Shown here: one piece after another, positions 1-9,322 of the stretch | Layout of the letters: every line of letters begins with the position of its first letter | Position numbering within the stretch: the first letter of the stretch is position 1 | Origin: an uncultured Alphaproteobacteria bacterium | GTDB lineage: Bacteria; Pseudomonadota; Alphaproteobacteria; Puniceispirillales; UBA1172 | Direction of reading: 5' to 3' | Assembly: GCA_958431225.1 (NCBI GenBank) | Contig: OY288107.1 | Coordinates: 1,143,501 to 1,207,500 of the forward strand | Length of the DNA: 64,000 bases | The notes under the pieces: model-generated | The model's input: the letters and a program-made list of their open reading frames with translations, nothing else | Database searches by the model: none | Told to the model about the DNA's origin: nothing | Position numbers and translations under genes: made by a program

Positions 1-374
1 AGCAACATGACGCGCTTGAGGCTGGTGCGCCCTTTGAGGAATGCCAGCGTCAGTTTTGTCCATGCTTTGACATCGCTTTTAGAGGCTTTGGCGTAGCCGT
101 AGCCGGGCAAATCCACCAAGCGCACCCCCCCCTCGCAAGCAAAAAAATTGAGCTGGCGCGTGCGTCCCGGGGTCTGTGAAGTGCGCGCTAGTGCCTTGTG
201 GTTGGTGAGGGCGTTGATGAGCGATGATTTGCCCACATTTGACCGCCCAGCAAAAGCAATTTCGGGCATATCGGCGGGGGGGAGTTGGGCTTTTGTCGTT
301 GCCCCGGCGACAAAATGGCACGGGCGCAAGAATAATTTGCGTCCAGATTCCAACGCATCGGCATCGGCTTGCAT
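1..374 (-). CDS. engB: Ribosome biogenesis GTPase EngB (YihA), partial
   Basis: This is a TrmE-Era-EngA-EngB family GTPase needed for assembly of the large ribosomal subunit. Only the first 124 or so residues lie in the window; the 3' end is cut by the left edge. The G1 P-loop GRSNVGKSS is at residues 43-51, a G2-like PGRTRQ follows at 69-74, and G3 DLPG is at 88-91 in the DLPGYGYA context typical of EngB. The ATG at 374 lies four bases beyond the yidC stop codon, so it is the last visible gene of the rpmH-rnpA-yidD-yidC-engB run. That order is common in alphaproteobacteria and supports the assignment. Confidence 0.95.
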   Translation of the reverse strand, partial: MQADADALESGRKLFLRPCHFVAGATTKAQLPPADMPEIAFAGRSNVGKSSLINALTNHKALARTSQTPGRTRQLNFFACEGGVRLVDLPGYGYAKASKSDVKAWTKLTLAFLKGRTSLKRVML

Positions 375-378
375 GGTC

Positions 379-2244
379 TTAACCCTTATGCACGGATTCG
401 CGGCGGACGCTTCGCATGATATAGATTTGTTGAAAAATCGTTAATAGATTGTTCCACGTCCAATAAATCACCAGACCCACCGGGAAGGTCGCCAACAAAA
501 ACGTGAACATCACCGGCATATAGCGGAAAATCTGTGCCTGCACCGGGTCAGGCGGCGGCGGGCTCAATGACATTTGCAGATACATGGTCACCCCCATCAA
601 AATCGGCCAAATGCCGATATTGAGAATATCCGGGGCAAAGCCAGTATCATACGGAAGCAAGCCGAATAGATTGATAATTGAAGTCGGGTCAAGTGCCGAT
701 AAATCGGTCACCCAACCAAAAAACGGCGCGTGGCGCATTTCTATGGTTACGTAAAGCACTTTGTAGAGTGCGAAAAATACCGGAATCTGTAATAGGATGG
801 GGAGGCACCCGGCGGCGGGATTGACTTTTTCTTGGCGGTAGAGTGCCATCATTTCTTGTTGTTGGCGTTGGCGGTCATCGCCGAATTTCTCGCGCAATTC
901 TTTAATCATCGGCGCCAAGTCGCGCATCTTTGCCATGGAACGATAGGATTTATTGGCAAGCGGGAAGAACAGCAATTTGATGCCTATCGTCATCACCAAA
1001 ATGGCGATGCCAAAATTGCTAACATATTGGTCAAGCCATACCAGCACAATCAACATCGGCTTTGTTAAAAATTCAAACCAGCCCCAATCAATGGCGTTGG
1101 TGAGGCGGGGGATGTTGTGGTCGTTTTGATAGTCGTTGAGGACGATGTATTTTTTGGGTCCAGCAAAAATATCCACGCGCCATGCCATGTCTGCACCGGC
1201 ATTGAGTTGGATAGGGTTTTGGATGCTGGCAATTTCCGTGGGACGCCCCGCGCCTTCGTGGATGTTGCCCGTGCGAATCTGGCGGATTTCGTGTTGCGTG
1301 GCTGCGTCTAATTGTAAGTGGATGGCTTCATAATTGGGCGCATCAAGGGGGCGCATGAAAAAATCGTGTCCTGCCGATTGCCCCGATTGTTCAGATGCGG
1401 GGGCGGGGATGAGGGCTGCTAGCCAATCCTTATCGGAAATCGCCGTCCAGCCGCGTATGCCTGCCTCGGTGCAGAAACGGCTATCATTGGCGCATGAAAT
1501 CGGCGTTTCTATATCGTCATAATCTAGGAACACATTACCGCTATCGCTGTTGAAATACCCCATGGGTCCGGCGTAGGAAATCCATTCGGAATAGCTGGGT
1601 TTCTGGCGCAAAATCCGCGTCCATGCGCCGATTTTTCGCGCGGCATCGCTGGCATTTTCCACTTTGCTGGTGATGGAAATCATATAGGCATCGTCAATTT
1701 CATAAATGAGCCGATATATTACGCCATCTTGGTTATAGGTGAGGGTCAGCGGCGTTTCTGGGGTGAGGGCGGTGCCATCGGCTTGCCAAATAGCATCGCG
1801 GGGGATGGCGCGCGCATAGCCGCTATCGCTAATTTCTGTGAAATAACTTTCGGCAAAATAGGCGTTTTCGGTGCCGGTGCGGCGAAATAGGCTGACTTCG
1901 GGGGCATCGGGGGTATTATCGGCGCGGAAATCTTTTAGGCGTAAATCATCAATGCGCCCCCCCGCCAAAGCAATAGAGCCGTCAATTTTGCTGTTGCGGA
2001 TGGGGATGCGCGGGGATTCTATCACCGCAACAATTTTTTGCGTATCGGCAAGGGTTTCTGCATCCACGCCCAAATTATCATCGCCCCCCAAATTGCCAGC
2101 ACCCAAAGGCACGGCGCCATCGGTGGCGGCGGTTTGGCTCGAGTCAGGGGGCGGGGCTTCGGCTACGAAATACAGCTGATAGAAAATGAGAATCAGCATG
2201 GATAGCGTGACGGCTAGGATGAGGTTTTTACTATCATGATTCAT
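379..2244 (-). CDS. yidC: Membrane protein insertase YidC (Oxa1 family)
   Basis: YidC inserts and folds inner-membrane proteins, alone or with SecYEG. At 621 residues it has the usual length for Gram-negative YidC. An N-terminal membrane segment (about residues 8-28) is followed by a large periplasmic beta domain. The conserved insertase core starts near residue 370, with hydrophobic segments and the sequence [16 protein letters not shown], and the last segment contains the family-typical VIYWTWNN. An acidic and alanine-rich linker follows the first helix. Its start overlaps the end of yidD by four bases, consistent with coupled translation of YidD and YidC. Confidence 0.97.
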   Translation of the reverse strand: MNHDSKNLILAVTLSMLILIFYQLYFVAEAPPPDSSQTAATDGAVPLGAGNLGGDDNLGVDAETLADTQKIVAVIESPRIPIRNSKIDGSIALAGGRIDDLRLKDFRADNTPDAPEVSLFRRTGTENAYFAESYFTEISDSGYARAIPRDAIWQADGTALTPETPLTLTYNQDGVIYRLIYEIDDAYMISITSKVENASDAARKIGAWTRILRQKPSYSEWISYAGPMGYFNSDSGNVFLDYDDIETPISCANDSRFCTEAGIRGWTAISDKDWLAALIPAPASEQSGQSAGHDFFMRPLDAPNYEAIHLQLDAATQHEIRQIRTGNIHEGAGRPTEIASIQNPIQLNAGADMAWRVDIFAGPKKYIVLNDYQNDHNIPRLTNAIDWGWFEFLTKPMLIVLVWLDQYVSNFGIAILVMTIGIKLLFFPLANKSYRSMAKMRDLAPMIKELREKFGDDRQRQQQEMMALYRQEKVNPAAGCLPILLQIPVFFALYKVLYVTIEMRHAPFFGWVTDLSALDPTSIINLFGLLPYDTGFAPDILNIGIWPILMGVTMYLQMSLSPPPPDPVQAQIFRYMPVMFTFLLATFPVGLVIYWTWNNLLTIFQQIYIMRSVRRESVHKG

Positions 2245-2537
2245 GATTTGCTCCCCGCACGTTTTTTGGGTGGTATGGGGTCATAGCCATTTTCTCCCCA
2301 CGGATGACAGCGCCCTATGCGCTTGACCGCCATCCATCCCCCCGCCCATACCCCATGCGCGTTGATGGCTTCAATCGCATATTGCGAACAGCTAGGGACG
2401 AAACGGCATCCCCGCCCGATGAATGCCGAAAGCGTATAGCGATAGGCATAGATGGGGGCTAGAACCATATAGCGTCCGCAATTTTTTTTATGTTTGATGA
2501 TGTTTAACATGATGTTTAGCATGGGGGGGGGTTTCAT
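2241..2537 (-). CDS. yidD: Membrane protein insertion efficiency factor YidD
   Basis: YidD is a small membrane-associated protein that assists YidC-dependent insertion. The family core is clear: [17 protein letters not shown], then [13 protein letters not shown] and a C-terminal DPIPPK. The first ATG (2537) would overlap rnpA by 50 bases. Inner starts at 2522, 2510 and 2483 are possible, and 2483 would give an 80-residue protein close to the family norm and begin just past the rnpA stop. The stop overlaps the yidC start. Function is sure; the start is not. Confidence 0.9.
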   Translation of the reverse strand: MKPPPMLNIMLNIIKHKKNCGRYMVLAPIYAYRYTLSAFIGRGCRFVPSCSQYAIEAINAHGVWAGGWMAVKRIGRCHPWGENGYDPIPPKKRAGSKS

Positions 2538-2865
2538 TTCGGTTAAGGCTACTGATGGCTTGGGTTAGTGCGCGTTCTAAATCGTCCCATGCCAGTTGGT
2601 TGGTGTTATAGCGCGCAATCAGCACATAGTCATGCCCTTGCTTGCCGTGCTGTGATAATAACGCCTGCCCTGCCGCACGCAAGCGTCTTTTGGCGCGGTT
2701 GCGTTGAACCGCATTGCCAACTTTACGGCTGGCAGTGATGCCTAGACGTGGGGGGGCGTTATCGTGGCGGTCACGCATCTGCACCACCACGCCCGGCTTG
2801 GCAAGACGCGGTGCTTTCGCCGCCGCCAAGAAATCACGACGTTTGGGGATAATGTCTAGCCCCAT
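2488..2865 (-). CDS. rnpA: Ribonuclease P protein component
   Basis: This is the protein subunit of RNase P, which binds the catalytic RNA and helps process the 5' ends of tRNAs. The 125 residues match the family length. The diagnostic basic motif RNRAKRRLR sits at about residues 55-63, preceded by [12 protein letters not shown]. The start ATG shares its A with the TAA stop of rpmH (TAATG), the classic bacterial rpmH-rnpA coupling. The C-terminus ends in a histidine-rich tail beyond the conserved fold. Confidence 0.96.
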   Translation of the reverse strand: MGLDIIPKRRDFLAAAKAPRLAKPGVVVQMRDRHDNAPPRLGITASRKVGNAVQRNRAKRRLRAAGQALLSQHGKQGHDYVLIARYNTNQLAWDDLERALTQAISSLNRNETPPHAKHHVKHHQT

Positions 2866-2999
2866 TAAGCACTGAGACGCTTGCGCCCTTTGGCACGGCG
2901 GGCGGATAGGATGCGCCTGCCACCAACGCTTGACATACGCAAGCGAAAGCCATGACGCCGTTTGCGTACAAGATTACTAGGCTGAAAAGTCCGTTTCAT
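2865..2999 (-). CDS. rpmH: 50S ribosomal protein L34
   Basis: This 44-residue, strongly basic protein begins [19 protein letters not shown] and ends GRKRLSA, matching bacterial L34 over its whole length. The gene is read directly from the sequence. A GGAG motif lies eight bases before the ATG, and the stop overlaps the rnpA start. A good promoter lies upstream at 3036-3064. It is the first gene of the ribosome, RNase P and insertase cluster. Confidence 0.97.
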   Translation of the reverse strand: MKRTFQPSNLVRKRRHGFRLRMSSVGGRRILSARRAKGRKRLSA

Positions 3000-3035
3000 A
3001 ACGGCGACTCCACTTGTTTAGTTGAGGTTATCGGC

Positions 3036-3064
3036 GTTTTAATCAGGTTTTTGGGGAAAGTCAA
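3036..3064 (-). promoter_or_regulatory. Putative sigma-70 type promoter of the rpmH cluster
   Basis: On the minus strand, TTGACT (3059-3064) and TAAAAC (3036-3041) are separated by exactly 17 bases. The transcript would start about 30 bases before the rpmH ATG. The position between gpt and rpmH fits a promoter for rpmH-rnpA-yidD-yidC-engB. The boxes are seen directly; activity is inferred. Confidence 0.6.
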
Positions 3065-3070
3065 TCTTTA

Positions 3071-3568
3071 TTAACGGGGGCGTTGTCCGGCTATGGGCTG
3101 AATCGGTTGCGGTTCCATATCCCACGGGAAATAAATCCATGTATCTTGGCTGACTTCGGTGACGAACGTATCCACCAATGGACGTCCGGCGGGCTTGGCA
3201 TAGACGCTGGCAAAATACGCTTCGGGGAGCATTTTGCGTAATGCCCGTGCGGTTTCGCCGGTATCTACCAAATCATCGACAATCAACCAACCGGCGCCGT
3301 TCTCGGCGGCGTGGGCTTTTTTGATTATATTTAATTGACCCTGTAATTGCTGACCATGTGCTGTTTGGTCGTAGGAGGCGATGCACGCGGTTTCAATGAG
3401 GCGCAAATTGAGCTCACGCGCCACCACCGCCGCCGGCACTAGCCCGCCACGTGTGACGGCGATGATGCCCTGAAAAGGCTCTAAATCTAATAACCGCCAT
3501 GCTAATGCTTTGGAGGTGCGGTGTAGTTCTTCCCAACTTACAGGAAAAGATTTTTGCGGTGTGGTCAT
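3071..3568 (-). CDS. gpt: Xanthine-guanine phosphoribosyltransferase
   Basis: Gpt transfers phosphoribose from PRPP to guanine, xanthine or hypoxanthine in purine salvage. The PRPP-binding loop [11 protein letters not shown] is at about residues 94-104, an early VTRGGL loop is present, and the C-terminal WIYFPWD is typical of the bacterial Gpt group. I chose the ATG at 3568 because the protein then aligns from its N-terminus with the E. coli enzyme and starts just after the upstream stop. The ATG at 3598 would add ten unsupported residues and overlap the upstream gene. Confidence 0.9.
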   Translation of the reverse strand: MTTPQKSFPVSWEELHRTSKALAWRLLDLEPFQGIIAVTRGGLVPAAVVARELNLRLIETACIASYDQTAHGQQLQGQLNIIKKAHAAENGAGWLIVDDLVDTGETARALRKMLPEAYFASVYAKPAGRPLVDTFVTEVSQDTWIYFPWDMEPQPIQPIAGQRPR

Positions 3569-3581
3569 GTCTAAATCCAAG

Positions 3582-4736
3582 TTAGGCGGTGATGGCATCC
3601 TTTACCGCCCCTATAATATAGTCTTGGGCGTCATTGTCTAGCCACGCATGGAACGGCAAGGCTAGGATGCGTTGGCACAAATCTTCGGTAATCGCTAACC
3701 CGCCTTGGGTGATGGGGTAGTTGGCGTATGGGGGGTGTTCGTGGATGCCTTTGGGGTAATAAATTGCTGTGGGGATGCCGTGATTTTTGAGGCGTTCCTG
3801 CAAAGCATCGCGCGAAATCCCCCCCGAATTTTTTGGGGGCAGAAGCACCGCATATTGCGCCCAACTTGACGTGGTGTTTTGGGGGAGGGCTTGTGGGGTG
3901 AGGATGGATTCGAGGGCATTTTTATAGGTATCGGCTAGGCGTTGGCGTTGTTTCAATTCATCGGGAAAAAGTTTCAATTTTTCTAATAGAATCGCCGCCT
4001 GTATCGTATCCATGCGCGCGGTCATGCCGATGCGTTCATATTGATAGCGCATTTTGCCCATGCCGTGTTGGCGGGCGGAACGCGCGATATCGGCGCGGGT
4101 ATCATCATCGGTAAAAATCGCCCCGCCATCGCCATAACAGCCCAAAGGTTTGGCCGGGAAAAAACTGGTGGCGGTCATCGCCGCCATCTGCCCGGCGCGC
4201 TTACCATCGCGGGTGCTGCCCAAGGATTGTGCGGCGTCGTCAATGACCCATAATCCGTGTTTTTCGGCAAAAGCATTGATGCGCGCCATATCGGCGGGTT
4301 GCCCGAATAGCCCCACCGGGATGATGCCCACCACCGATAACCCTGCTGTTTGTGCGGCGGTTAGCGCATCGTCAAGGCGGGCGGGGTCAAGGGTGAAATG
4401 CGCCGCATCTACCTCGGCAAAAATCGGCACTGCCCCAAGGCACGGCAATATTTCGGCAGTGGCGGCGAAACTGAAACTCGGCACGATGACCGCATCCCCC
4501 GCCTTCACCCCTAATGCCATCAAACACAGCATCAGCGCATCGGTGCCGCTCGAGGTGGTGATGGCGTGGCGGGCACCGGTGAAATCCGTGAGGGCGTGTT
4601 CAAGCGCATCCACCTCCGCCCCCATAATATACTGCCCATGGTCAAGCACGCGGGTGATGGCGGCTTCAATCTGGGGGCGAATTTGCGCTTGTTGTGCCGC
4701 TAGGTCAATGAAGGGGAGCATATTTGGTGGCTTCAT
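3582..4736 (-). CDS. DegT/DnrJ/EryC1/StrS family PLP-dependent sugar aminotransferase
   Basis: This family moves an amino group from an amino acid, usually glutamate, to a keto-sugar nucleotide for cell-surface glycan synthesis. The N-terminal [16 protein letters not shown], the SSGTDAL cofactor loop and the lysine in [16 protein letters not shown] (Schiff-base position) are diagnostic. The ATG at 4736 overlaps the stop of the upstream oxidoreductase (ATGA); the longer reading frame to 4970 lies inside that gene and is not needed. Pairing with a Gfo/Idh/MocA oxidoreductase resembles WbpE with WbpB, which make 3-amino-2,3-dideoxy sugars. The substrate is not proven. Confidence 0.9.
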   Translation of the reverse strand: MKPPNMLPFIDLAAQQAQIRPQIEAAITRVLDHGQYIMGAEVDALEHALTDFTGARHAITTSSGTDALMLCLMALGVKAGDAVIVPSFSFAATAEILPCLGAVPIFAEVDAAHFTLDPARLDDALTAAQTAGLSVVGIIPVGLFGQPADMARINAFAEKHGLWVIDDAAQSLGSTRDGKRAGQMAAMTATSFFPAKPLGCYGDGGAIFTDDDTRADIARSARQHGMGKMRYQYERIGMTARMDTIQAAILLEKLKLFPDELKQRQRLADTYKNALESILTPQALPQNTTSSWAQYAVLLPPKNSGGISRDALQERLKNHGIPTAIYYPKGIHEHPPYANYPITQGGLAITEDLCQRILALPFHAWLDNDAQDYIIGAVKDAITA

Positions 4737-5704
4737 GATAGTTTCCGGTGTTGTCCGATGCTGTCCTGCATGCGCGTGAGTAGTTTCTGCACGTAAAGGG
4801 CTTCGGTGATGTCGGTAGGGGGCGGGGTGTTGGTGGCGACCATATTGATAAAGGCTTGCATTTCGTCTTTTAGCGGCTCGGACGGCGTAAGGGGCATGGG
4901 GACGGCATCGCCTTGCGCGATATCCTGTCCGCTTTTGGGGATGGGGTAAAGCATCAATTTGCTGTGCCAATCTTGGCTGTCGTCAAAAATGAGCGCGGCT
5001 TCACTACCGATAAGCGTCAATTCGTGGCGTTTAATCGGGTGCATCCAGCTGGCGTGTAAAGTGGCTTCAATTCCGCCATCAAATTGTAGATTGGCGGTGA
5101 TAATATCGTCAATGCCCGTGGTGATATGGCTGATGCCTTGACAGGTGATGTTTTGTGCTTCGGCGCCATTTACTAGGCGATATATCATGGCTAAATCATG
5201 GGGGCAGAGGTCGTAAAGCACCGATTCGACCGTGCGCACCCGCCCGGGGGCTAGGCGATTGGCGTGGATATAGCGCAATGTGCCGATTTTTCCCGCTTTC
5301 ACCGCCGCATCCGCCGCCAAAAATCCGGCGTGATAGCGCAATAAATGCCCCACCATGACTTGACGCTTGGCAGATTTGGCGGCGGCGGCGATGGCGGTGG
5401 CTTCGTCTAGGGTTAGGGTGAGGGGTTTTTCTACATAAATATGTTTGCCAGCATTGAGTGCATCTAGTGCCAAGGGGTGATGGTGCGCCGGCGGGGTGGC
5501 AAGGGCTATGGCTTCAATGGACGCATCCGCCAACATTTCCGTAAAAGGCAGCTGCCGCACAGCATATTCGGCGGCGTATGTTTCGGCGCATGCGCTATCG
5601 TGGTCATCAAGCGCGCCCAAGGCGCCAAGTGCCGCGAGATTGCGCGCTATATGGCGTCCCCATGCGCCGGTGCCGATTAAGCCGATATTTGCTTTTGCTG
5701 TCAT
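4733..5704 (-). CDS. Gfo/Idh/MocA family NAD(P)-dependent oxidoreductase, WbpB/WlbA-like
   Basis: The protein has 323 residues. An N-terminal Rossmann motif (GLIGTGAWGRHIARNL, residues 8-23) is followed by the family hallmark EKPLTL. The sequence GHLLRYHAGF resembles the GHLLxYHP motif of WlbA/WbpB enzymes, which oxidise C3 of UDP-N-acetylglucosaminuronic acid. Its stop overlaps the start of the aminotransferase, so the two products probably act in sequence: oxidation, then amination. No glycosyltransferase or transporter is adjacent, so the glycan served is unknown. Confidence 0.87.
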   Translation of the reverse strand: MTAKANIGLIGTGAWGRHIARNLAALGALGALDDHDSACAETYAAEYAVRQLPFTEMLADASIEAIALATPPAHHHPLALDALNAGKHIYVEKPLTLTLDEATAIAAAAKSAKRQVMVGHLLRYHAGFLAADAAVKAGKIGTLRYIHANRLAPGRVRTVESVLYDLCPHDLAMIYRLVNGAEAQNITCQGISHITTGIDDIITANLQFDGGIEATLHASWMHPIKRHELTLIGSEAALIFDDSQDWHSKLMLYPIPKSGQDIAQGDAVPMPLTPSEPLKDEMQAFINMVATNTPPPTDITEALYVQKLLTRMQDSIGQHRKLS

Positions 5705-5841
5705 AATGGCTTTTTGCGCGATTTATTCTATGTGGTCAATTGTTGCATTTTGTAATTTTGCGTGAATCGGCGGGGGCTTGTTTCGCCGTGGCTTTTGGCT
5801 TATTTAACATCCCCATAGGAATTAGGAATGAGGAGATTGCA

Positions 5842-6339
5842 ATGGCACATAGCCCCGAAGATTTAATGGCTTTATTGGATGAATTAGGCATCGCGGTGGA
5901 ACATTTCACCCACCCGCCTTTACGCACGGTGGAAGATGCACGCGCAAATCGCCAAGATATGCGTGGAGGACACGCCAAAAATCTCTATCTGCGCGACCGC
6001 AAAAAACGCAACTATCTAGTCATCGCCGAAGAAAACCAGCCGATTGATTTGAAACGCCTCGCTGTGGCAATGGGGGCGGACCGCCTCACTTTTGGCAGTG
6101 CCGAACGTTTGATGCAATATCTAGGCGTCATCCCCGGGGCGGTGACGCCTTTCGCGCTGATGAATGATGAATCTAGGGAGGTGGCGGTGTTTTTGGATGC
6201 AAGCCTTGCCGAGATGGAATGCGCCAATTTCCACCCCCTCACCAATGAGGCGACCATCACCATAGCCCTTACCGATTTGATGCGGTTTTTCCAACATACG
6301 CAACACGAGGTGACGATATTGCCCCTAAAAGAATTGTGA
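5842..6339 (+). CDS. YbaK/ProX family Ala-tRNA(Pro) deacylase
   Basis: This family hydrolyses mischarged aminoacyl-tRNA, typically Ala-tRNA(Pro), as a free-standing editing domain. The 165-residue protein has the family pattern EHFTHPPLRTVEDA near the N-terminus, KNLYLRDRKKRNYLV with the conserved lysine, then LGVIPGAVTPFAL and the FHPLTN segment. I chose the ATG at 5842 because AGGAG lies six bases before it; the longer frame from 5740 adds a tail absent from the family. It starts a short plus-strand group, divergent from the oxidoreductase. Confidence 0.9.
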   Translation: MAHSPEDLMALLDELGIAVEHFTHPPLRTVEDARANRQDMRGGHAKNLYLRDRKKRNYLVIAEENQPIDLKRLAVAMGADRLTFGSAERLMQYLGVIPGAVTPFALMNDESREVAVFLDASLAEMECANFHPLTNEATITIALTDLMRFFQHTQHEVTILPLKEL

Positions 6340-6395
6340 TAGCGCGTCTTGAAATAGGCGATGATTTTGTTATGATGCCGTGAAGGATGGATTAA

Positions 6396-7307
6396 ATGAT
6401 GGTTTCATTAGAAACGAACAATGCCGAGGATACTGCATCGGTGGGGGTTGTTGTCACTAGTGCTAATTTTATGGCGGAAGTGGTGGAAGCCTCACGGCAG
6501 CTGCCGGTGATTGTCGATTTTTGGGCAGTTTGGTGCGAGCCGTGCCGACAGCTGACGCCGCTTTTGGAAAAATGTGTCGCCGCCACCCAAGGCAAAGTCA
6601 AATTAGTGACCGTCAATGTCGATGAAAACCAAGCCATCGCCGCACAATTACAGGTGCAATCTTTGCCGACAATTTATGTGTTTGTTGATGGGCAGCCGGT
6701 GGATGGTTTTGTTGGTGTCAAAAGCGCAAGCGAATTAGAGGCGTTGATTCGCTCTTTACTTGAAAAGGGGGAAGGCGCATCGCTTGAAACTTTGCTTGCC
6801 GAAGCCGAAGCGGCGTTTGCCGAAAAAGATTATGCGCGCGCGATTGGCGGCTTTCAAATGGTTTTGGAAAATGCGCCAAAAAATGAGGTGGCGATTGCTG
6901 GGCTGTTGCGCTGTTTGATTGCGCTTGAGGATTATGATAGCGCCGATGCTATGCTCGCCGGGTTGAGCGATGAGATTCGCACTAGCCAAGCCGTGGAAGC
7001 CGTGGCAAAACGTTTGGATTTTGCGCGCAATGCGGCAGAACAGGCGGGGGATTTGGCAGATTTAGCGGCGGCGGTAGCGGCAGAGCCGCGCGATTTTCAA
7101 AAACGCTACGATCTAGCATTGGCGCAATTTGGGGCGGGGGCGCACGCAGAAGCGATAGAAATTTTGCTGGAAATGATCAAAGAGGATCGGCATTGGAATG
7201 AAGATGCCGCACGTCTCCAATTATTGGAAATCTTTGCCGCGCTAGGTGTTAGCGCACCCGAAGTCATCGCCGCGCGTAAGCAATTATCGGCTTTGCTGTT
7301 TTCGTAA
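6396..7307 (+). CDS. cnoX: CnoX (YbbN)-like thioredoxin-domain and TPR co-chaperone
   Basis: Residues about 20-125 form a thioredoxin fold with the redox motif VWCEPCRQL and the cis-proline SLPTIYV. The rest is helical TPR-like sequence with repeated patterns such as YARAIGGFQ and HAEAIEIL. CnoX-type proteins protect unfolded substrates from overoxidation and hand them to chaperones. E. coli CnoX lacks the first active-site cysteine, while this one keeps CxxC, so it may also reduce disulfides. AAGGATGG precedes the ATG. The YcaR-like gene follows closely. Confidence 0.9.
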   Translation: MMVSLETNNAEDTASVGVVVTSANFMAEVVEASRQLPVIVDFWAVWCEPCRQLTPLLEKCVAATQGKVKLVTVNVDENQAIAAQLQVQSLPTIYVFVDGQPVDGFVGVKSASELEALIRSLLEKGEGASLETLLAEAEAAFAEKDYARAIGGFQMVLENAPKNEVAIAGLLRCLIALEDYDSADAMLAGLSDEIRTSQAVEAVAKRLDFARNAAEQAGDLADLAAAVAAEPRDFQKRYDLALAQFGAGAHAEAIEILLEMIKEDRHWNEDAARLQLLEIFAALGVSAPEVIAARKQLSALLFS

Positions 7308-7327
7308 ATTTTTTGGAGGAGGAATCC

Positions 7328-7519
7328 GTGTCAGATACCGAAACACCCGAACTTGACCCGCTGTTGCTGGAATTGCTGGTTTGTCCGGTCTGTCATGGAC
7401 CTTTGACCTATGACCGCGACAAGGGCGAACTCATCAGCGAGCAAAGCGGGCTTGCCTATCCGGTGCGTGATGGGATTCCGATTATGCTGGTGGATGAAGC
7501 GCGTAAATTGGACGCCTAG
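7328..7519 (+). CDS. Trm112/YcaR-family small protein (UPF0434)
   Basis: A 63-residue protein with one CxxC ([11 protein letters not shown]) and the [19 protein letters not shown] ending characteristic of the YcaR group. The second cysteine pair found in some Trm112-like zinc fingers is absent, as is usual for this group. I start it at GTG 7328 because GGAGGAGG (7315-7322) is placed five bases upstream as its ribosome binding site; a TTG at 7313 would put the binding site inside the gene. It converges with the UbiH-family gene and overlaps its end by four bases. Confidence 0.88.
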   Translation: MSDTETPELDPLLLELLVCPVCHGPLTYDRDKGELISEQSGLAYPVRDGIPIMLVDEARKLDA

Positions 7520-8730
7520 TGTCGATGAAAAATGCGCCCACTAGCGACACGTTCGGCTAGGGCTTTTAGGGGCGGGAAATTGGCGAGGCTCATGCCTATG
7601 CCTGCTAAACGCCGCCGCTTTTTGCCAGATGAGAATAACCAATTTAGCCCATCGGTCGCTAGGGTCATCATGGCAATTTCCGGGCAACGTGCGCGGGCGT
7701 AGGCTTTGAGCATGGCGGCATTGCCAATATCCATGCCTAGGGTTTTGGTGCGCGAGATTTGCCCCGCTAATTCCATAATATCGCCGATAGCTAGATTATA
7801 GCCTTGTCCTGCCAAAGGATGGATGCTGTGCGCGGCATCGCCTATTAGCACTAGGCGCCGTGCTATTGGGGTGCGGGCGTGTTGGGGGATAATGGGGAAA
7901 GATTGGCGGGGGCTGATGGCGTGCGCGCCGCCGAAAATCTGTCCGCTTGCTGTGTTAAATGCGTGCATAAATGTTGCATCATCCGCCTCTATTAGCCGTG
8001 TGGCATGGTCGTTTGTCATACTCCATACTAGTGCCGCATCAAAGGGCTGGCTTAATGGCATCAGTGCCATGGGCCCGGTTTTGACGAATTTTTGCCATGC
8101 GGTGGCTTCGTGGGGGGCGTCTAGGGTTAGGGTGGCAACAATGGCGCTTTGTTTGGGGTCGCGGCTGATGGTTTGGATGGCGGCGGCTTGGCGCAAGGGA
8201 CTGGTGCGACCATCGGCGGCGATGATGAGGCTGGCGGGGACACAGATATCTGTGGTGGTGTCGTCGGCACTGGTAAGCCCTGCCGCTACTGCCCCTAAAT
8301 CCGTGTGTTGGGGGTGGTAGCCTGTGATGGTGGCGGTGCGGCGGCTGATGGCGGGGGTTTTTTTGATTAAATCTGCCATGGTATTGATAAGGTCGTTGTT
8401 TTTTATGACCCACGCTAGCGGTTGGTCGTGGTGCCATTCCATGAGGGGGTCAAGCGGTTGTTGTGCCGTGCTGTCATCGCTGACAATAATGCGGCGGATG
8501 GGGCTGATGGCATCGGCGGGGAGGGCGTCAATGACCCCCAAATTTTGCAGAAATTGATAACTCACCGCGTTGATGGTGGTGGTGCGGATGGCATCGGTTT
8601 TGGGGGCGGTTTGGGGTGCGGTGCGTTCATAGAGGGTTAGGTTTTCTCCGTGTCCCGCCAACGCAAGCGCGGCGGCGTAGCCGCTTAAACCGCCGCCGAC
8701 AATATGAATTCCGTATGGCGCGCTATCCAT
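7516..8730 (-). CDS. UbiH/UbiF/Coq6-family FAD-dependent hydroxylase
   Basis: A 404-residue FAD monooxygenase of the group that hydroxylates the ubiquinone precursor ring. The ADP-binding motif [13 protein letters not shown] is at residues 12-24, and the second FAD motif [19 protein letters not shown] is near 290-308, in the form typical of UbiH relatives. The DG motif [10 protein letters not shown] lies between them. Which ring position it hydroxylates cannot be told from sequence. The start overlaps the upstream phosphatase gene by eight bases. Calling the pathway ubiquinone is an inference from the family. Confidence 0.88.
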   Translation of the reverse strand: MDSAPYGIHIVGGGLSGYAAALALAGHGENLTLYERTAPQTAPKTDAIRTTTINAVSYQFLQNLGVIDALPADAISPIRRIIVSDDSTAQQPLDPLMEWHHDQPLAWVIKNNDLINTMADLIKKTPAISRRTATITGYHPQHTDLGAVAAGLTSADDTTTDICVPASLIIAADGRTSPLRQAAAIQTISRDPKQSAIVATLTLDAPHEATAWQKFVKTGPMALMPLSQPFDAALVWSMTNDHATRLIEADDATFMHAFNTASGQIFGGAHAISPRQSFPIIPQHARTPIARRLVLIGDAAHSIHPLAGQGYNLAIGDIMELAGQISRTKTLGMDIGNAAMLKAYARARCPEIAMMTLATDGLNWLFSSGKKRRRLAGIGMSLANFPPLKALAERVASGRIFHRH

Positions 8731-9253
8731 TTGCCGTTGCCTCTTGCACGTGTTTTATGGCGCGTCGCATGATGGGTATTAAACTGCCCCCTGCGTATAG
8801 GATACCGAGGCATCCGGCATTTTTTGCCGCCTCTATATCGGTGTCGCGGTCGCCGATGAGGACGCTTTTTTTGAGGTCAATATCATGGCGGGACGCTAAA
8901 TCCAACAGCATCCCCGCTTGTGGTTTGCGGCAAGTGCAGCTACGCATTTCTGGTTGGGGGGCGTCCGGGTGATGCGGGCAGAAGGCTATGTCGGTAATGG
9001 CACCGCCTGCCGCATGGATGGCTTGGCACATCGCCCCGTGGAAGCGCCGCATCGCCGCCTCATCATAAAGCCCCAAACCGATCCCCCCTTGATTGGTGAC
9101 GACAAATAGCCGAATTTTTGCCTGATGCGCCATTTTGAGTGCCGCCCCGGCATCGGGCATCAGCGCAAAATCCTCAAGCCGATGCGTATAGCCGTGATCG
9201 GGGTTAATCACGCCATCGCGGTCAAGGAAAACAGCAGGGCGACTGGACATCAT
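8723..9253 (-). CDS. gmhB: D-glycero-D-manno-heptose 1,7-bisphosphate 7-phosphatase (GmhB-like)
   Basis: A HAD-IIIA phosphatase of 176 residues that removes the C7 phosphate in ADP-heptose synthesis for lipopolysaccharide core. The nucleophile motif FLDRDGVIN is near residues 9-17, motif II is VVTNQGG, and motif IV is LIGDRDTDIEAAKNAG. The zinc loop has CPHHPD and CTCRKP. Histidinol phosphatases share this fold, so heptose specificity is probable rather than certain. It is divergent from ftsK. Confidence 0.87.
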   Translation of the reverse strand: MMSSRPAVFLDRDGVINPDHGYTHRLEDFALMPDAGAALKMAHQAKIRLFVVTNQGGIGLGLYDEAAMRRFHGAMCQAIHAAGGAITDIAFCPHHPDAPQPEMRSCTCRKPQAGMLLDLASRHDIDLKKSVLIGDRDTDIEAAKNAGCLGILYAGGSLIPIMRRAIKHVQEATANG

Positions 9254-9322
9254 GCTAAATTGCCCTATTTACGCAAAAATTCCAATAGCAAATTGCTGGT
9301 GAAATCGTGTATAGATGCACGC

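Noticed and set aside
4150-4779. 209-codon frame antisense to the sugar aminotransferase
   Set aside because: Shadow frame. The aminotransferase on the opposite strand is complete.
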